A stretch of DNA of 64,000 bases from Mycolicibacterium duvalii (GTDB lineage Bacteria; Actinomycetota; Actinomycetes; Mycobacteriales; Mycobacteriaceae), in NCBI RefSeq assembly GCF_010726645.1, contig NZ_AP022563.1, positions 186,001-250,000 on the forward strand. The letters run 5' to 3'. Positions 8,762 to 18,138 of the stretch are shown here, one piece after another (position 1 is the first letter of the stretch; the number at the start of each line of letters is the position of its first letter). The notes below the pieces were generated by a model. The model ran no database searches. It was given only the letters and a program-made list of their open reading frames with translations, and was not told the DNA's origin. The position numbers were made by a program, and so were the translations under genes.

Positions 8762-9109
8762 GTGACGCTCGTCCTGCTCTACCTCGTCGTGCTGGTGCTC
8801 GTCGGCATCGTGCTGTTCGCCGTCGGCAGCCTGCTGTTCGGTCGTGGCGAGGCGCTGCCGCCGTTGCCGCGTGGCACCACCGCCACGGTGCTCCCGGTCG
8901 CCGACGTGACCGGCGCCGACGTCGCTGCGCTCAAGTTCACCCAGACGTTGCGGGGCTACAAGGCCGGCGAAGTCGACTGGGTACTCGAACGCCTGGGCCG
9001 GGAGATCGACTCGCTGCGCGCCCAATTGGCGCACCTGCGCGACGCCGAGGAGTCCGGCGATCTGCGCGTCGAGGCTCACCCCGGCGCGCCGCACCGGGAC
9101 GACGCGTGA
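8762..9109 (+). CDS. Membrane-anchored DivIVA-domain protein
   Basis: 115 residues from a GTG start. One N-terminal transmembrane helix (LLYLVVLVLVGIVLFAVGSL) is followed by a short DivIVA-type motif (FTQTLRGYKAGEVDWVLERL) and a coiled-coil-like tail of charged heptads. The DivIVA consensus is known to mark proteins that recognise curved or growing membrane zones. This one could tether partners to the membrane near sites of cell-wall growth, but its function is not established. It corresponds in position to Rv1209. Its stop overlaps the tag start (GTGA). Confidence 0.8.
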   Translation: MTLVLLYLVVLVLVGIVLFAVGSLLFGRGEALPPLPRGTTATVLPVADVTGADVAALKFTQTLRGYKAGEVDWVLERLGREIDSLRAQLAHLRDAEESGDLRVEAHPGAPHRDDA

Positions 9110-9714
9110 CCGGCGCCGCTGAGGATCGCCGCGTCCGATGCGGATGGATCGACCAATCCCGGCTCTCGCCAGCGGATTTCGTGCTCTACCGCGACTACCA
9201 CGACAACGAATGGGGCCGACCGCTGCGGGATTCGCCGGCGCTGTTCGAGCGGATCAGCCTGGAGGCGTTCCAGAGCGGGCTGTCGTGGTTGATCATCCTG
9301 CGTAAGCGGGAGAACTTCCGTGCGGCGTTCGACGGCTTCGACGTCGAGCGGGTTGCGCGCTACACCGACCGCGACGTCGAACGGTTGCTGGCCGACCCCG
9401 GAATCGTCCGCAACCGCGCCAAGATCGAGGCCACCGTGGCGAACGCCCGTGCCACCGTCGACCTCGCCGAGCAGGGCGTCGACCTCGGCGAATGGCTGTG
9501 GTCGTTCGCGCCCGCGGATGCCGCCACCCGGCCCCGCCCGGCCGACCTGTCGCGGGTGGCGGCGGTGACGCCCGAGTCGACGGCGATGGCCAAGGACCTC
9601 AAGCGCCGCGGGTTCCGGTTCGTGGGGCCCACGACGGCGTATGCGTTGATGCAGGCCACCGGGATGGTCGACGACCATGTCGCCAACTGCTGGGTGCCCC
9701 GCGGCAGAGACTGA
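9106..9714 (+). CDS. tag: DNA-3-methyladenine glycosylase I
   Basis: A 202-residue HhH-superfamily base-excision enzyme that removes 3-methyladenine from DNA. Family hallmarks are RCGWIDQS near the N-terminus, YHDNEWGRPLRDSPALFE, LEAFQSGLSWLIILRKRENFRAAF and the zinc/substrate region FVGPTTAYALMQATGMVDDH ending VANCW. It overlaps the upstream DivIVA-domain gene by 4 bp and is the equivalent of Rv1210 (tagA). No SOS box was seen directly upstream. Confidence 0.95.
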   Translation: MTGAAEDRRVRCGWIDQSRLSPADFVLYRDYHDNEWGRPLRDSPALFERISLEAFQSGLSWLIILRKRENFRAAFDGFDVERVARYTDRDVERLLADPGIVRNRAKIEATVANARATVDLAEQGVDLGEWLWSFAPADAATRPRPADLSRVAAVTPESTAMAKDLKRRGFRFVGPTTAYALMQATGMVDDHVANCWVPRGRD

Positions 9715-9875
9715 CCGATATCGCCGGGTCTTTGCACACGACCTGCCCGGGATAGGGAACAATAGAGAGTCTGTAGCAGTTCAGAGCCGGGCGCTGTCGG
9801 AATTCGCAGGGCAGCGCGACGCTCGCGGGACACACTGGGCCCTGACGGGCACGTCCACTGTGGAGGGAGCACTCG

Positions 9876-10043
9876 ATGGCGGCGATGAAGCCCCGGACCG
9901 GAGACGGTCCACTGGAAGCGACCAAGGAGGGGCGCGGCATCGTGATGCGGGTACCACTGGAGGGCGGTGGCCGGCTCGTCGTCGAACTCACCCCTGAAGA
10001 GGCGGCCGCTCTCGGGGACGAACTCCGGGGCGTCACCAGCTAG
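9876..10043 (+). CDS. Small conserved DUF3117 protein
   Basis: A 55-residue protein starting MAAMKPRTGDGPLEATKEGR, with a central VMRVPLEGGGRLVVELT and a C-terminal EEAAALGDEL. This is the highly conserved actinobacterial DUF3117 family (equivalent of Rv1211). Its function is unknown. A GGAGGGAG sequence sits 6-9 bp before the ATG. It lies alone between tag and the convergent glgM. The 160 bp upstream contain TTGCAC around 9732 and an AT-richer TAGGGAACAAT stretch that could form its promoter, but this is weak. The protein is too short for most ORF cut-offs. Confidence 0.88.
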   Translation: MAAMKPRTGDGPLEATKEGRGIVMRVPLEGGGRLVVELTPEEAAALGDELRGVTS

Positions 10044-10054
10044 CTTCGCGGCGG

Positions 10055-11218
10055 CTACAGCGCGACCTGGCGGTAGACCTGCAGGGTCTCCTCGGCGATG
10101 TGCGCCCAGGAGAATTCGTCGATGCACCGTTGCCGCCCGGCCGCACCGTAGCGCCGGGCCCGGTCCGGATCGCCGACCAGGGCGTTGACCGCCAGCGCCA
10201 GCTCCCGTTCGAATTCCGTCGGGTTATCGGCGGCGTAGTGCACCAGCAGCCCGGTGCGTTCGTCGTCGACCACCTCGGGGATGCCGCCGACATCGGAGGC
10301 GACCACGGCCGTCGCGCACGCCATCGCCTCCAGATTGACGATGCCCAACGGTTCATACACCGATGGACACACGAATACCGTTGCCGCGGAGAGGATCTCG
10401 CAGATCTGGTGGATCGGCAGCATCTCCCGCACCCAGAACACGCCGGAGCGGGCCGCAGACAGCCGCTGCACCGCCGAGGCCACCTCCTCGGCGATCTCGG
10501 GTGTGTCCGGCGCGCCCGCGCACAGCACCAGCTGGACGTCGGGGGCGAAGTGGTGGGCGGCGGCCACCAAGTGGGCGACGCCTTTCTGGCGGGTGATGCG
10601 GCCGACGAACGCGACGATGGGGCGATCCGGGTCGACGCCGAGGGTGCGCAGCACCGACGCCTCGGGGTCGGGCGGGACCGGCCGCCAGGTCTCGGTGTCG
10701 ATGCCGTTGCGCACCACGTGCACGCGGTCGGGGTCCAGCGCCGGGTAGGTGGTCAGCACGTCGGTCCGCATCCCGGAGCTGACCGCGATGACGGCGGCGG
10801 CCGCTTCGACGGCGGTCTTCTCCACCCACGACGAGATGCGGTAGCCGCCGCCGAGCTGCTCGGCCTTCCACGGCCGCATCGGTTCCAGGGAGTGCGCGGT
10901 GAGCACATGGGGCACGTCGTACAGCAGTCCGGCCAGATGCCCGGCCATCCCGGTGTACCAGGTGTGGGAATGGACCACGGTGGCCGCCGAGGCCGCGTTG
11001 ACCATGGTCAGGTCCGCCGACAACGTGGCCAGCGCCGGGTTGGCGCCCCGCAGAGCGGGGTCGGGTGCCGCTACCGTCACCCCGGCGCGCGGGGCGCCCA
11101 TGCAGTGGACGTCGACATCGCACAACCGGCGCAGCTGGGCGACGAGCTCGGTGACGTGCACTCCCGCGCCGCCGTACACCTCGGGTGGATACTCTCGTGT
11201 CATCATCGCCACCCGCAT
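10055..11218 (-). CDS. glgM: Alpha-maltose-1-phosphate synthase (glycogen synthase-like GlgM)
   Basis: A 387-residue GT-B glycosyltransferase starting MRVAMMTREYPPEVYGGAGV. It has the donor-site regions GRITRQKGVAHL and the acceptor/E-x7-E segment VYEPLGIVNLEAMACATAVV. In mycobacteria GlgM (annotated glgA, Rv1212c) joins ADP-glucose and glucose-1-phosphate to make maltose-1-phosphate for the GlgE alpha-glucan pathway (known). Length is identical to the M. tuberculosis protein. The ATG at 11218 is chosen because the conserved N-terminus begins there, although the frame stays open far upstream. It is divergent from glgC across 144 bp. Confidence 0.93.
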   Translation of the reverse strand: MRVAMMTREYPPEVYGGAGVHVTELVAQLRRLCDVDVHCMGAPRAGVTVAAPDPALRGANPALATLSADLTMVNAASAATVVHSHTWYTGMAGHLAGLLYDVPHVLTAHSLEPMRPWKAEQLGGGYRISSWVEKTAVEAAAAVIAVSSGMRTDVLTTYPALDPDRVHVVRNGIDTETWRPVPPDPEASVLRTLGVDPDRPIVAFVGRITRQKGVAHLVAAAHHFAPDVQLVLCAGAPDTPEIAEEVASAVQRLSAARSGVFWVREMLPIHQICEILSAATVFVCPSVYEPLGIVNLEAMACATAVVASDVGGIPEVVDDERTGLLVHYAADNPTEFERELALAVNALVGDPDRARRYGAAGRQRCIDEFSWAHIAEETLQVYRQVAL

Positions 11219-11362
11219 GCTGCTGACCGTATCCAACTTCCCCAGGGGCTGGCGCAACATCGTGAATTGTCTTGACGGACAGACGCCGCTGACCCCGCCC
11301 GACGCGCGCGTTATTGGCATGAATGGTTGGCCGCCATCCCGGCGTGCGGATAGGTTGGCAGC

Positions 11363-12577
11363 ATGAGGGAAGCGCCACACGTGCTTGGCATCGTCCTCGC
11401 CGGAGGAGAGGGCAAGCGGTTGTACCCGCTGACGGCCGACCGCGCCAAGCCTGCGGTGCCTTTCGGAGGTGCCTATCGGCTGATCGACTTCGTGCTGTCG
11501 AATCTGGTCAACGCCCGTTTTCTGCGGATCTGTGTTCTCACGCAGTACAAATCGCATTCGCTGGACCGGCACATTTCGCAGAACTGGCGGCTCTCGGGGC
11601 TTGCCGGTGAGTACATCACGCCGGTCCCCGCGCAGCAGCGGCTCGGTCCCCGCTGGTACACCGGATCGGCCGACGCCATCTACCAGTCGATGAACCTGAT
11701 CTACGACGAGGATCCGGACTACATCGTGATCTTCGGTGCCGACCACGTCTACCGGATGGACCCCGAGCAGATGGTCGCGCAGCACATCGAGAGCGGCGCG
11801 GGTGCCACGGTGGCCGGCATCCGGGTGCCACGCGCCGAAGCCAGCGCGTTCGGCTGCATCGACGCCGACGACTCCGGCCGGATCCGGTCGTTCATCGAGA
11901 AGCCCGCGGACCCGCCGGGCACCCCCGACGATCCCGATCAGACGTTCGTGTCCATGGGCAACTACATCTTCACCACCAAGGTGCTCATCGACGCGATCCG
12001 CGCCGACGCCGAGGACGACGACTCCGACCACGACATGGGTGGCGACATCATCCCGCGGCTGGTCTCCGACGGCATGGCCGCGGTCTACGACTTCAGCAAC
12101 AACGAGGTGCCCGGCGCCACGGAGCGCGATCACGGGTACTGGCGCGACGTCGGGACCCTCGATGCGTTCTACGACGCCCACATGGATCTGGTGTCGGTGC
12201 ACCCGATCTTCAACCTGTACAACAAGCGCTGGCCGATCCGCGGTGGGTCGGAGAACCTGGCTCCGGCGAAGTTCGTCAACGGCGGCTCGGCCCAGGAGTC
12301 GGTCGTCGGCGCCGGCAGCATCATCTCGGCGGCGTCGGTGCGCAACTCGGTGCTGTCGTCGAACGTGTCCATCGATGACGGCGCGATCGTCGAGGGCAGC
12401 GTGATCATGCCGGGCGTGCGGATCGGGCGCGGTGCGGTGGTGCGGCACGCGATCCTGGACAAGAACGTCGTGGTGGGCCCCGGCGAGATGGTCGGGGTCG
12501 ACCTGGACAAGGACCGCGAGCGGTTCTCGATCAGCGCCGGCGGTGTGGTGGCGGTCGGTAAGGGCGTCTGGGTCTGA
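11363..12577 (+). CDS. glgC: Glucose-1-phosphate adenylyltransferase
   Basis: A 404-residue ADP-glucose pyrophosphorylase that makes ADP-glucose from ATP and glucose-1-phosphate. The N-terminal nucleotidyltransferase domain shows [19 protein letters not shown] and the substrate-binding FIEKP. The C-terminal left-handed beta-helix hexapeptide region spans about residues 300-400 (for example [20 protein letters not shown]). The product feeds the divergently encoded GlgM. The 144-bp intergenic region must hold both promoters; no clear operator was found in it. Confidence 0.96.
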   Translation: MREAPHVLGIVLAGGEGKRLYPLTADRAKPAVPFGGAYRLIDFVLSNLVNARFLRICVLTQYKSHSLDRHISQNWRLSGLAGEYITPVPAQQRLGPRWYTGSADAIYQSMNLIYDEDPDYIVIFGADHVYRMDPEQMVAQHIESGAGATVAGIRVPRAEASAFGCIDADDSGRIRSFIEKPADPPGTPDDPDQTFVSMGNYIFTTKVLIDAIRADAEDDDSDHDMGGDIIPRLVSDGMAAVYDFSNNEVPGATERDHGYWRDVGTLDAFYDAHMDLVSVHPIFNLYNKRWPIRGGSENLAPAKFVNGGSAQESVVGAGSIISAASVRNSVLSSNVSIDDGAIVEGSVIMPGVRIGRGAVVRHAILDKNVVVGPGEMVGVDLDKDRERFSISAGGVVAVGKGVWV

Positions 12578-12579
12578 CC

Positions 12580-12592
12580 GTCGGAGTCCGAC
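12580..12592. terminator. Small palindrome between convergent genes
   Basis: GTCGGA at 12580-12585 and TCCGAC at 12587-12592 form a perfect 6-bp stem in the 15-bp gap between glgC and the convergent frameshifted gene. A one-base spacer leaves too tight a loop unless the inner pairs open, so terminator function is only suggested. Confidence 0.25.
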
Positions 12593-13074
12593 TCAGTCCG
12601 CCGGCACCCGACGGGCACGGTCCGAGGGCGGCCACACGTAGGGCAGGTCGTCGGCCACGCCGGGGAACAGCGGCCGGTAATGGTCCGGGTCCTTGCGGAG
12701 CAACGCCGCCTGGTGGGAGCGGTGAAACGCGGTATCGCCCAGCCAGGGCGGCAGCTCACCGGCCGCGGCGAGGTCGTCCTCGGTGCGGACCACGCTGAGA
12801 CCGGTGCCGGCGGCCAGGTCGGTGCCCAGGGTGGCCGCGCAGGTGTCTGCGCGGCCCTGCGCACACCACACCTGGCAGATCTGCAGACCGTACCTGACCA
12901 GAGCTTCCTCGTAGCCGGCCCACATGGCCGCAGCCGGGTGGCGCCACCACCCGTATCCGGGGACCGTCAAGGCGCGCAGCACCTGGATCGTCTCGACCCG
13001 CTGTTACCGAGCCGGCGGGTGTCGAGCACCTGCGCGGAGGTCGTGAAGCCCGGATACGGCAGGAACGTCTGCAT
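12593..13074 (-). pseudogene. Frameshifted pyrimidine-dimer-glycosylase-like (MSMEG_6728-type) gene
   Basis: The first codons (ATG at 13074) read MQTFLPYPGFTTSAQVLDTR followed by RLG. The reading then has to change frame at about 13003-13006 to continue as VLRALTVPGYGWWRHPAAAM and on to the stop at 12593. One base appears to be missing in the codon after RLG (expected K/Q-Q-R-V-E-T-I-Q), and in the unshifted frame translation stops after about 35 residues. With the base restored the product would be about 160 residues, a normal length for this family of small DNA-repair-like cytoplasmic proteins. The rest of the gene looks undamaged, so this is either a recent mutation or a sequencing error. 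It occupies the place of PE14/Rv1215c/Rv1216c of M. tuberculosis. Confidence 0.72.
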
Positions 13075-13102
13075 GTGGTCCGGATACCCGATTCGGCGTC
13101 CG

Positions 13103-14731
13103 TCAGGCGGCGTCGCGGTGCCGGTAGACGAACCCGGCCAGCGCCGTCAGCGCGACCGCCAGCGCTGCCATCACCATCAGCGTGCCGGCCGACAGCTGCT
13201 GGGGCGCAGTGATCCGGCCGACCGGTGAGAGATCGACCAGCCACTGCGGAAGACGCAGCAGCGCAGCCAGATACAGTGACGTGACTACGAAAGTGACGGC
13301 CAGCCAACCGATCCACGGCTGGCGGAGCGCCACCGCGACCGCGGCGACCCCGGCCAGCACCGCCAGCGCCGGCACGAATGCCAGCCCGGCCCCGGTCAGC
13401 CGCAGCACGGTATCGGCCGCACCGACGGTCAGCCCGGCACCCAGTCCGTTGCCGAGCCCGGCGCAGGCCATCAGGACCGTCGAGCCGAGCACCGACGCAG
13501 CGACCGCCGTGGACAACCAGCGCCAGCGCGAAACCGGCCGGGCCAGAACGGCTTCACCGAGACCGCAGCGTTCGTCTGCGTAGACCCGCAACACCGTCGC
13601 CACCGCGTAGGCGCTGGCCGCCGCGGCCAGGAACTGCGACATTGCCGTGTGGACGCCATCAGTGCCCTCGGCGTTGAGCATCCGGGCGATCAGCTCATTG
13701 TCGACGGCCGCGTCCAGAAGTGACTGCGTCATCGACCCGAAGGCCAGCCCCGCACCGAACAAGCCGACCGACCAACCGACCATCTGTCCACGCTGGAGCA
13801 CCAGATGCAGGCCGAAGACTCCACCGACCGGGCGCGCGTGGGGCCGGTCGCCGGTGGAAGCGATGGTGCCGTCGTCGTACTGGCGACGTTGTTCGAGGTT
13901 GCCCGCGACGATGACGAGTCCGACGGCGAGCGCGATCAGCGCCACCAGCGGCCACCAGCGCACGTCGACGAAGGCTCGCATCTGCTGGGCCCACGCGATG
14001 GGGGAGAACCAGCTCAGCGTGCTGCCGGAGTGGTCGATGACGTCGCCGAGTCCACGGACCAGGACGGCCAGGGCGAGGACGGCCAGCGCTGCGCCGGTTG
14101 CGGCGCGTGCCGTGCGCCACAGCTGGGCGGTGACCGCGGCCACCGCCGCGAACACCATGGCGACCGCGGCGACGCCGACGCACATGGCCGCGCTGTTCAT
14201 CACGTCCAGCCCGGTGGCCGCCAGCGCCGCGGTCATCGTCACGGCCAGGGTCGTGTTGACTGCTCCCGCAAGGGTCAGGGCCGCGGTGGTGCGGGCGTGC
14301 CGGCCCACCACCGACGCGAGCACCAACTCTGCGGACCCGTCCTCCTCTGCCGCACGGGTATGCCGGATCACGGTGAGAACGGCCAGAATCGACGCGGCCA
14401 CGATGAGCGTCAGCATCAGCTCGTTGGCGAGCATCGTCCCGAGCGCGGTCTCGTTCACGCCGAAAACGGGTCCGCTCATCAGTGTGCCTGCAGGCGTCTT
14501 GAGCAGTTCGACGCGCGCCCACCGCTGCTCCTCTTCGGGATACGCCAGCTCGAGAGCCCCCGGGGTGTAACCCACCAGTGCCGTCAGCACGGCCAGCCAC
14601 ACCGTCAGCCGCAGCCTGTCGCGTCTCAGTGCGAAGCCGAACAGCTGCCGGGTACCGGTCCAGGGAGAACCGGCCGGCGTGGCAGCGTGGCGCGCGTGCG
14701 TCTCCGGTGCGGTCCGCGTGGTGGCACTCAT
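13103..14731 (-). CDS. ABC exporter permease (tetronasin-transporter type)
   Basis: 542 residues with roughly twelve hydrophobic segments and no ATPase domain. It begins [15 protein letters not shown] with a cytoplasmic N-terminus, followed by [20 protein letters not shown]. It is the membrane subunit paired with the ATPase encoded just upstream; the two overlap as ATGA (14728-14731). The order TetR-ATPase-permease and the lengths match Rv1219c-Rv1218c-Rv1217c. That system is known to affect susceptibility to several drug classes in M. tuberculosis. The substrate here is unknown. The ATG at 14731 is chosen because of the coupling; the open frame upstream overlaps the ATPase gene. Confidence 0.86.
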   Translation of the reverse strand: MSATTRTAPETHARHAATPAGSPWTGTRQLFGFALRRDRLRLTVWLAVLTALVGYTPGALELAYPEEEQRWARVELLKTPAGTLMSGPVFGVNETALGTMLANELMLTLIVAASILAVLTVIRHTRAAEEDGSAELVLASVVGRHARTTAALTLAGAVNTTLAVTMTAALAATGLDVMNSAAMCVGVAAVAMVFAAVAAVTAQLWRTARAATGAALAVLALAVLVRGLGDVIDHSGSTLSWFSPIAWAQQMRAFVDVRWWPLVALIALAVGLVIVAGNLEQRRQYDDGTIASTGDRPHARPVGGVFGLHLVLQRGQMVGWSVGLFGAGLAFGSMTQSLLDAAVDNELIARMLNAEGTDGVHTAMSQFLAAAASAYAVATVLRVYADERCGLGEAVLARPVSRWRWLSTAVAASVLGSTVLMACAGLGNGLGAGLTVGAADTVLRLTGAGLAFVPALAVLAGVAAVAVALRQPWIGWLAVTFVVTSLYLAALLRLPQWLVDLSPVGRITAPQQLSAGTLMVMAALAVALTALAGFVYRHRDAA

Positions 14732-15651
14732 CGGCCGGCTCCGTTGAATTCCTTTTCCCCCGCGCCGTGATACTCGTGCAGGAACATGTCCTCCAGCGAT
14801 GCCGGAGTGACCGTCAGATCCTCGATCCCACAGCGGGTCAGGTCGGTCATGGCGCGATCCAGGTCGTCGCGGTCCACCGAGAACCGCACCCGGTCCCGCT
14901 CGGTGTGCAGGTCCTCGACATACGGGGCAGCGCGCAGGTCGGCCGGAGCCCGGGTGCGTGCCGAGACCGTGGTGCGCATCAGGTGCCGCATCTCGGCCAG
15001 GCTGCCGGACCGCACGGTGCGGCCGGCGCGGATGATCGTGACGGCGTCGCAAAGCTTTTCGACTTCGGCGAGGATATGGCTGGATAGCAGCACCGCCGCG
15101 CCCTGTCCGACGGCTTCGCGGACACACTGCGCGAACGCCTGTTCCATCAGCGGGTCCAGACCGGAGGTGGGTTCGTCGAGGATGTAGAGCTCGCTTCGGG
15201 TGCTGAACGCAGCGATGATCGCGACCTTCTGCCGGTTGCCTTTCGAGTAGGTGCGTGATTTCTTGTGCGGGTCGAGTTCAAAGCGTTCGATCAGCTCGTC
15301 GCGCCGGGCGGTGTCGACTGTGTCCTGCCCACGGAGCCGGGCGAGGAAGTCGATGGCCTGCATGCCCGTGAGATTCGGCCACAGCGTGACATCACCCGGG
15401 ACATACGCGATCCGGCGGTGCAAGCGCACGGCTTCACGCCACGGGTCACCGTCGAGCAGTCGTACCGTGCCGGCGTCTGCGCGCAGCAGGCCCAGCAGCA
15501 CCCGGATCGTGGTGGACTTGCCGGCACCGTTGGGCCCGAGGAATCCACGCACCTGTCCGCGCGCGACAGCCAGATCGAGGCCGTCGAGGGCCCGGGTGCG
15601 GCCGAACGACTTGGCCAGTCCGTGGATCTCGACCGCTGGAGTGTCAGTCAT
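14728..15651 (-). CDS. ABC exporter ATP-binding protein
   Basis: 307 residues with a complete nucleotide-binding domain: Walker [11 protein letters not shown], signature YSKGNRQK (a degenerate SGG-type motif usual in this drug-exporter subfamily), Walker [14 protein letters not shown] and switch histidine SSHI. The C-terminal roughly 80 residues are the accessory domain typical of DrrA-like proteins. It overlaps its TetR regulator by 8 bp at the start and the permease by 4 bp at the stop, so the three form a tightly coupled operon. Equivalent of Rv1218c. Confidence 0.92.
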   Translation of the reverse strand: MTDTPAVEIHGLAKSFGRTRALDGLDLAVARGQVRGFLGPNGAGKSTTIRVLLGLLRADAGTVRLLDGDPWREAVRLHRRIAYVPGDVTLWPNLTGMQAIDFLARLRGQDTVDTARRDELIERFELDPHKKSRTYSKGNRQKVAIIAAFSTRSELYILDEPTSGLDPLMEQAFAQCVREAVGQGAAVLLSSHILAEVEKLCDAVTIIRAGRTVRSGSLAEMRHLMRTTVSARTRAPADLRAAPYVEDLHTERDRVRFSVDRDDLDRAMTDLTRCGIEDLTVTPASLEDMFLHEYHGAGEKEFNGAGR

Positions 15652-16306
15652 CGTGCTCTCCTTCTGCCGATGTCAGCGAAAGTCCCTGCGCCCGCCGAGT
15701 CGCGAACGCGTCGTACATGGTGGAGTCGGTCATCAGGCCGTTGGTGTAGATCTCGAGCGCGGGGAGCACCATGTCTTCGCTGTAGTCGCGCAGGACCGCC
15801 CGTAGGTCGGTCGGGTTGTCGTGCATCTGCAGGTACAGCAGAAAGGCGCCGCCTCCGGCCATGGCCAGGAATCGGGCTCTGGCCTTCGGGTCCGGACTCG
15901 GTTTGACGGTGCCCGCTCGCACGCCCGCCTCGATGTAGACCTCGGTGTTGGTGATCATGGTGCGCCACAACGTCCTTGCCAGTTCGCCGCCCTCTCGGAG
16001 GGTGCGCACCAGGTAGGCCATCATCGGCGCGTACTCCTCGATCTCGGCGATCTGGGCGAACCACGTTGCGGGATCGGAGGATTGGATCGACTCGGTCTTG
16101 CTGGCGAGGACGGTCTGGGCGATGTGATCGTCGCAGGCCCTGCGTAGGCCCTCCTTGGAGCCGAAATGATGGTTGACCAAGCCGGGGCTCACCCCGGCGG
16201 CCGCAGCGATCGCCCGTACGCCGACGTCGAAGCCGTCGCGCCCGAACAGTTCCAGCGCTGCGTCGCGGATGCGCGCGGCCGTCGTCAGATCGCCTACTGA
16301 ACGCAT
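15644..16306 (-). CDS. TetR family regulator of the ABC exporter
   Basis: 220 residues from the ATG at 16306. The N-terminal helix-turn-helix (about residues 10-55: [20 protein letters not shown] then [17 protein letters not shown]) is typical TetR. The C-terminal half is a ligand/dimer domain. It is the first gene of the exporter operon and closely resembles Rv1219c, which represses its own operon in M. tuberculosis. An inverted repeat covers its start codon (see the operator entry), consistent with autoregulation. Confidence 0.92.
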   Translation of the reverse strand: MRSVGDLTTAARIRDAALELFGRDGFDVGVRAIAAAAGVSPGLVNHHFGSKEGLRRACDDHIAQTVLASKTESIQSSDPATWFAQIAEIEEYAPMMAYLVRTLREGGELARTLWRTMITNTEVYIEAGVRAGTVKPSPDPKARARFLAMAGGGAFLLYLQMHDNPTDLRAVLRDYSEDMVLPALEIYTNGLMTDSTMYDAFATRRAQGLSLTSAEGEHDD

Positions 16307-16343
16307 GTTCAATATGTTAAACGTGCGTTCAATTGGCGGTCAA
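16298..16343 (-). promoter_or_regulatory. Leaderless promoter and nested palindromic operator of the TetR-exporter operon
   Basis: Reading the minus strand, TTGACC (16343-16338) and TAACAT (16319-16314) are 18 bp apart. The ATG starts 7 bp after the -10, so the transcript should begin at or next to the start codon. The outer inverted repeat TGAACGCATG/CGTGCGTTCA (16298-16307 and 16322-16331, 9 of 10 matching) encloses a second imperfect 16-bp palindrome at 16308-16323. Both overlap the -10 and the start codon, the right place for TetR repression. Confidence 0.65.
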
Positions 16344-16345
16344 GG

Positions 16346-16418
16346 CTTCGCGGCGGAACAGCATTCCGGGTCGTGAAAAGTGCCGCGCAGCGACCAGGAA
16401 TGCTGTTCCGCGGCGAAG
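16346..16418. repeat. Long palindromic repeat (GGAACAGCATTCC type), intact copy
   Basis: Two 22-bp arms (16346-16367 and 16397-16418) are inverted copies with one mismatch and share the core GGAACAGCATTCC. An inner GGTCG/CGACC stem and a 15-20-base loop complete a long hairpin. It lies between the O-methyltransferase stop (16425) and the exporter operon promoter, so it can terminate methyltransferase transcription. The same core is the sequence interrupted by the insertion sequence at 47.3-48.8 kb. Confidence 0.85.
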
Positions 16419-16424
16419 AAGGGG

Positions 16425-17087
16425 TCAGTCGCGGGCGGCGACGAGCAGGCCGTCACCCAGCGGGATCAACACCGGTGTGAGCCGTTCGTCCTCGGCGATC
16501 AGGCGGGCGCCCTCGCGGACGGCGGCGACCTCGTCGTCCTTGGCCGACGCGTCGCCCGCGCGGCCGCCCAACGCTGCGCGGTGCACCACGATCGCGCCAC
16601 CGGGGCGCAGCAGTCGGACCCCCTCGACGACGAACTGTGGTTGGTCGATCGGGTCACCGTCGATGAACACCAGGTCGTAGGATTCGTCGGCCAGTCGCGT
16701 CAGCACCTCTTGGGCGCGGCCGCTGATCAGCCGCGTCCGGCCCGGCCCGGCCCCGGCCTCGGTGTAGGCCTGTTTGGCGATGCGCTGGTGCTCGGGCTCC
16801 ACATCGATGGTGGTGAGCACGCCGTCCTCGCGCATGCCCGACAACAGCCACAAGCCGCTGACACCCGCGCCGGTGCCGACCTCGACCACAGCGCGCGCGC
16901 CCGTCAGTTTCGCCAGCACGCACAGCAGTGCGCCCACCGCGGGGGTCACCGCCCCGGCGCCGATGTCGACGGCGCGTTCCCGGGCCGCCGCGACGATCGC
17001 GTCCTCGGAGATCGAGTTCTCCGCGTGGGCGACGATCGCCTCGGCCGGAGTCGGCCGCGCGGCTCCGGGCTGGTCGGTGTCGGGCAT
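16425..17087 (-). CDS. SAM-dependent O-methyltransferase
   Basis: 220 residues of the class I, catechol-OMT-like family. The SAM-binding region [16 protein letters not shown] is followed by [13 protein letters not shown], and the metal/substrate segment is [10 protein letters not shown]. Equivalent of Rv1220c, always next to sigE in mycobacteria. The substrate is unknown. It is divergent from sigE, and the 166-bp gap carries the sigE control region. The small N-terminal extension [11 protein letters not shown] looks disordered. Confidence 0.86.
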   Translation of the reverse strand: MPDTDQPGAARPTPAEAIVAHAENSISEDAIVAAARERAVDIGAGAVTPAVGALLCVLAKLTGARAVVEVGTGAGVSGLWLLSGMREDGVLTTIDVEPEHQRIAKQAYTEAGAGPGRTRLISGRAQEVLTRLADESYDLVFIDGDPIDQPQFVVEGVRLLRPGGAIVVHRAALGGRAGDASAKDDEVAAVREGARLIAEDERLTPVLIPLGDGLLVAARD

Positions 17088-17253
17088 GCCCGCAGCGTAG
17101 AGGCTGGCTGTCGTGGCCGGGTTGCGACACGCCCGCTGTCAGCGGCCGGATTCGACGCCGTTTCCGCTGGTCGAATGTGGGGTACGCCGGGTTCTCAGGA
17201 AATGTTCAGTTAGCTCATATGCCTGCCACACGACGACAGGAGACGGTGTTCGC
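17088..17253 (+). promoter_or_regulatory. sigE upstream control region
   Basis: This 166-bp gap between divergent genes holds the closely spaced near-repeats GTTCTCAG (17191-17198) and TGTTCAGT (17203-17210), reminiscent of the tandem sites bound by MprA upstream of sigE in M. tuberculosis. AGGAG at 17238-17242 is the likely ribosome-binding site, 11 bp before the ATG. No convincing -35/-10 pair could be fixed by eye. MprA control is inferred from the known biology of sigE. Confidence 0.4.
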
Positions 17254-18066
17254 ATGACAGACGGCACGGCCCGGGAACCCGGACGGCGCGGGAACAACGT
17301 CGCGGACGTCCGTGTTGTCGATGACGTGCGGTCGACACCCGGGGACGTGCCGGGTCTGACGGCGTCCGCCACCACCCCACTCGATGCGGAGGAACCAGCG
17401 ATCACCACACAGCCCGTGCAGGCCGGCACCATCGCCGCGCCCGTGACCATGGCGCACCTCGAGCAGTACACCGACGGTGACTGGGTCGAGCCGAGCGACG
17501 AGCCCACCGGTACGGCGGTGTTCGACGCCACCGGCGACAAGGCCTCGATGCCCAGCTGGGACGAGCTGGTCCGGCAGCACGCCGACCGCGTGTACCGCCT
17601 GGCCTACCGGTTGTCCGGCAACCAGCACGACGCCGAGGATCTCACCCAGGAGACGTTCATCCGGGTGTTCCGCTCGGTGCAGAACTACCAGCCGGGCACC
17701 TTCGAGGGCTGGCTGCACCGCATCACCACCAACCTGTTCCTCGACATGGTCCGTCGGCGGGCCCGCATCCGCATGGAGGCGTTGCCGGAGGACTACGAGC
17801 GGGTCCCGGCCGACGAGCCCAACCCCGAGCAGATCTACCACGACTCCCGGTTGGCGCCCGATCTTCAGGCCGCCCTGGACTCACTGGCACCCGAGTTCCG
17901 CGCCGCAGTGGTGTTGTGCGACATCGAGGGCCTGTCCTACGAGGAGATCGGCGCCACGCTGGGCGTGAAGCTGGGGACGGTGCGCAGCCGCATCCACCGG
18001 GGCCGGCAGGCGCTGCGCGACTACCTGGCCCGCCATCCGGAGATCGACACGGCCCGCTCGGCCTGA
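17254..18066 (+). CDS. sigE: ECF RNA polymerase sigma factor SigE
   Basis: 270 residues from the ATG at 17254. The conserved part starts at about residue 75. Region 2 contains [20 protein letters not shown] and [12 protein letters not shown]; region 4 contains [18 protein letters not shown] and [15 protein letters not shown]. SigE directs the response to surface, oxidative and phosphate stress in mycobacteria. The first about 75 residues are variable and acidic/Thr-rich, as in other SigE proteins, which are known to use several start codons. The anti-sigma gene rseA follows. Confidence 0.96.
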   Translation: MTDGTAREPGRRGNNVADVRVVDDVRSTPGDVPGLTASATTPLDAEEPAITTQPVQAGTIAAPVTMAHLEQYTDGDWVEPSDEPTGTAVFDATGDKASMPSWDELVRQHADRVYRLAYRLSGNQHDAEDLTQETFIRVFRSVQNYQPGTFEGWLHRITTNLFLDMVRRRARIRMEALPEDYERVPADEPNPEQIYHDSRLAPDLQAALDSLAPEFRAAVVLCDIEGLSYEEIGATLGVKLGTVRSRIHRGRQALRDYLARHPEIDTARSA

Positions 18067-18138
18067 GCGGCTCACCGACCTGAGCCTGTCGCGCTACATT
18101 CGAATACGTCCGTCGAGATGGCCGTCGAGAGGAGTCGG

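Noticed and set aside
11219..12448. Upstream extension of the glgM frame
   Set aside because: It would run antisense through glgC; the conserved N-terminus starts at 11218.
14732..15127. Upstream extension of the permease frame
   Set aside because: It overlaps the ATPase gene in another frame; the ATG at 14731 is coupled to the ATPase stop.
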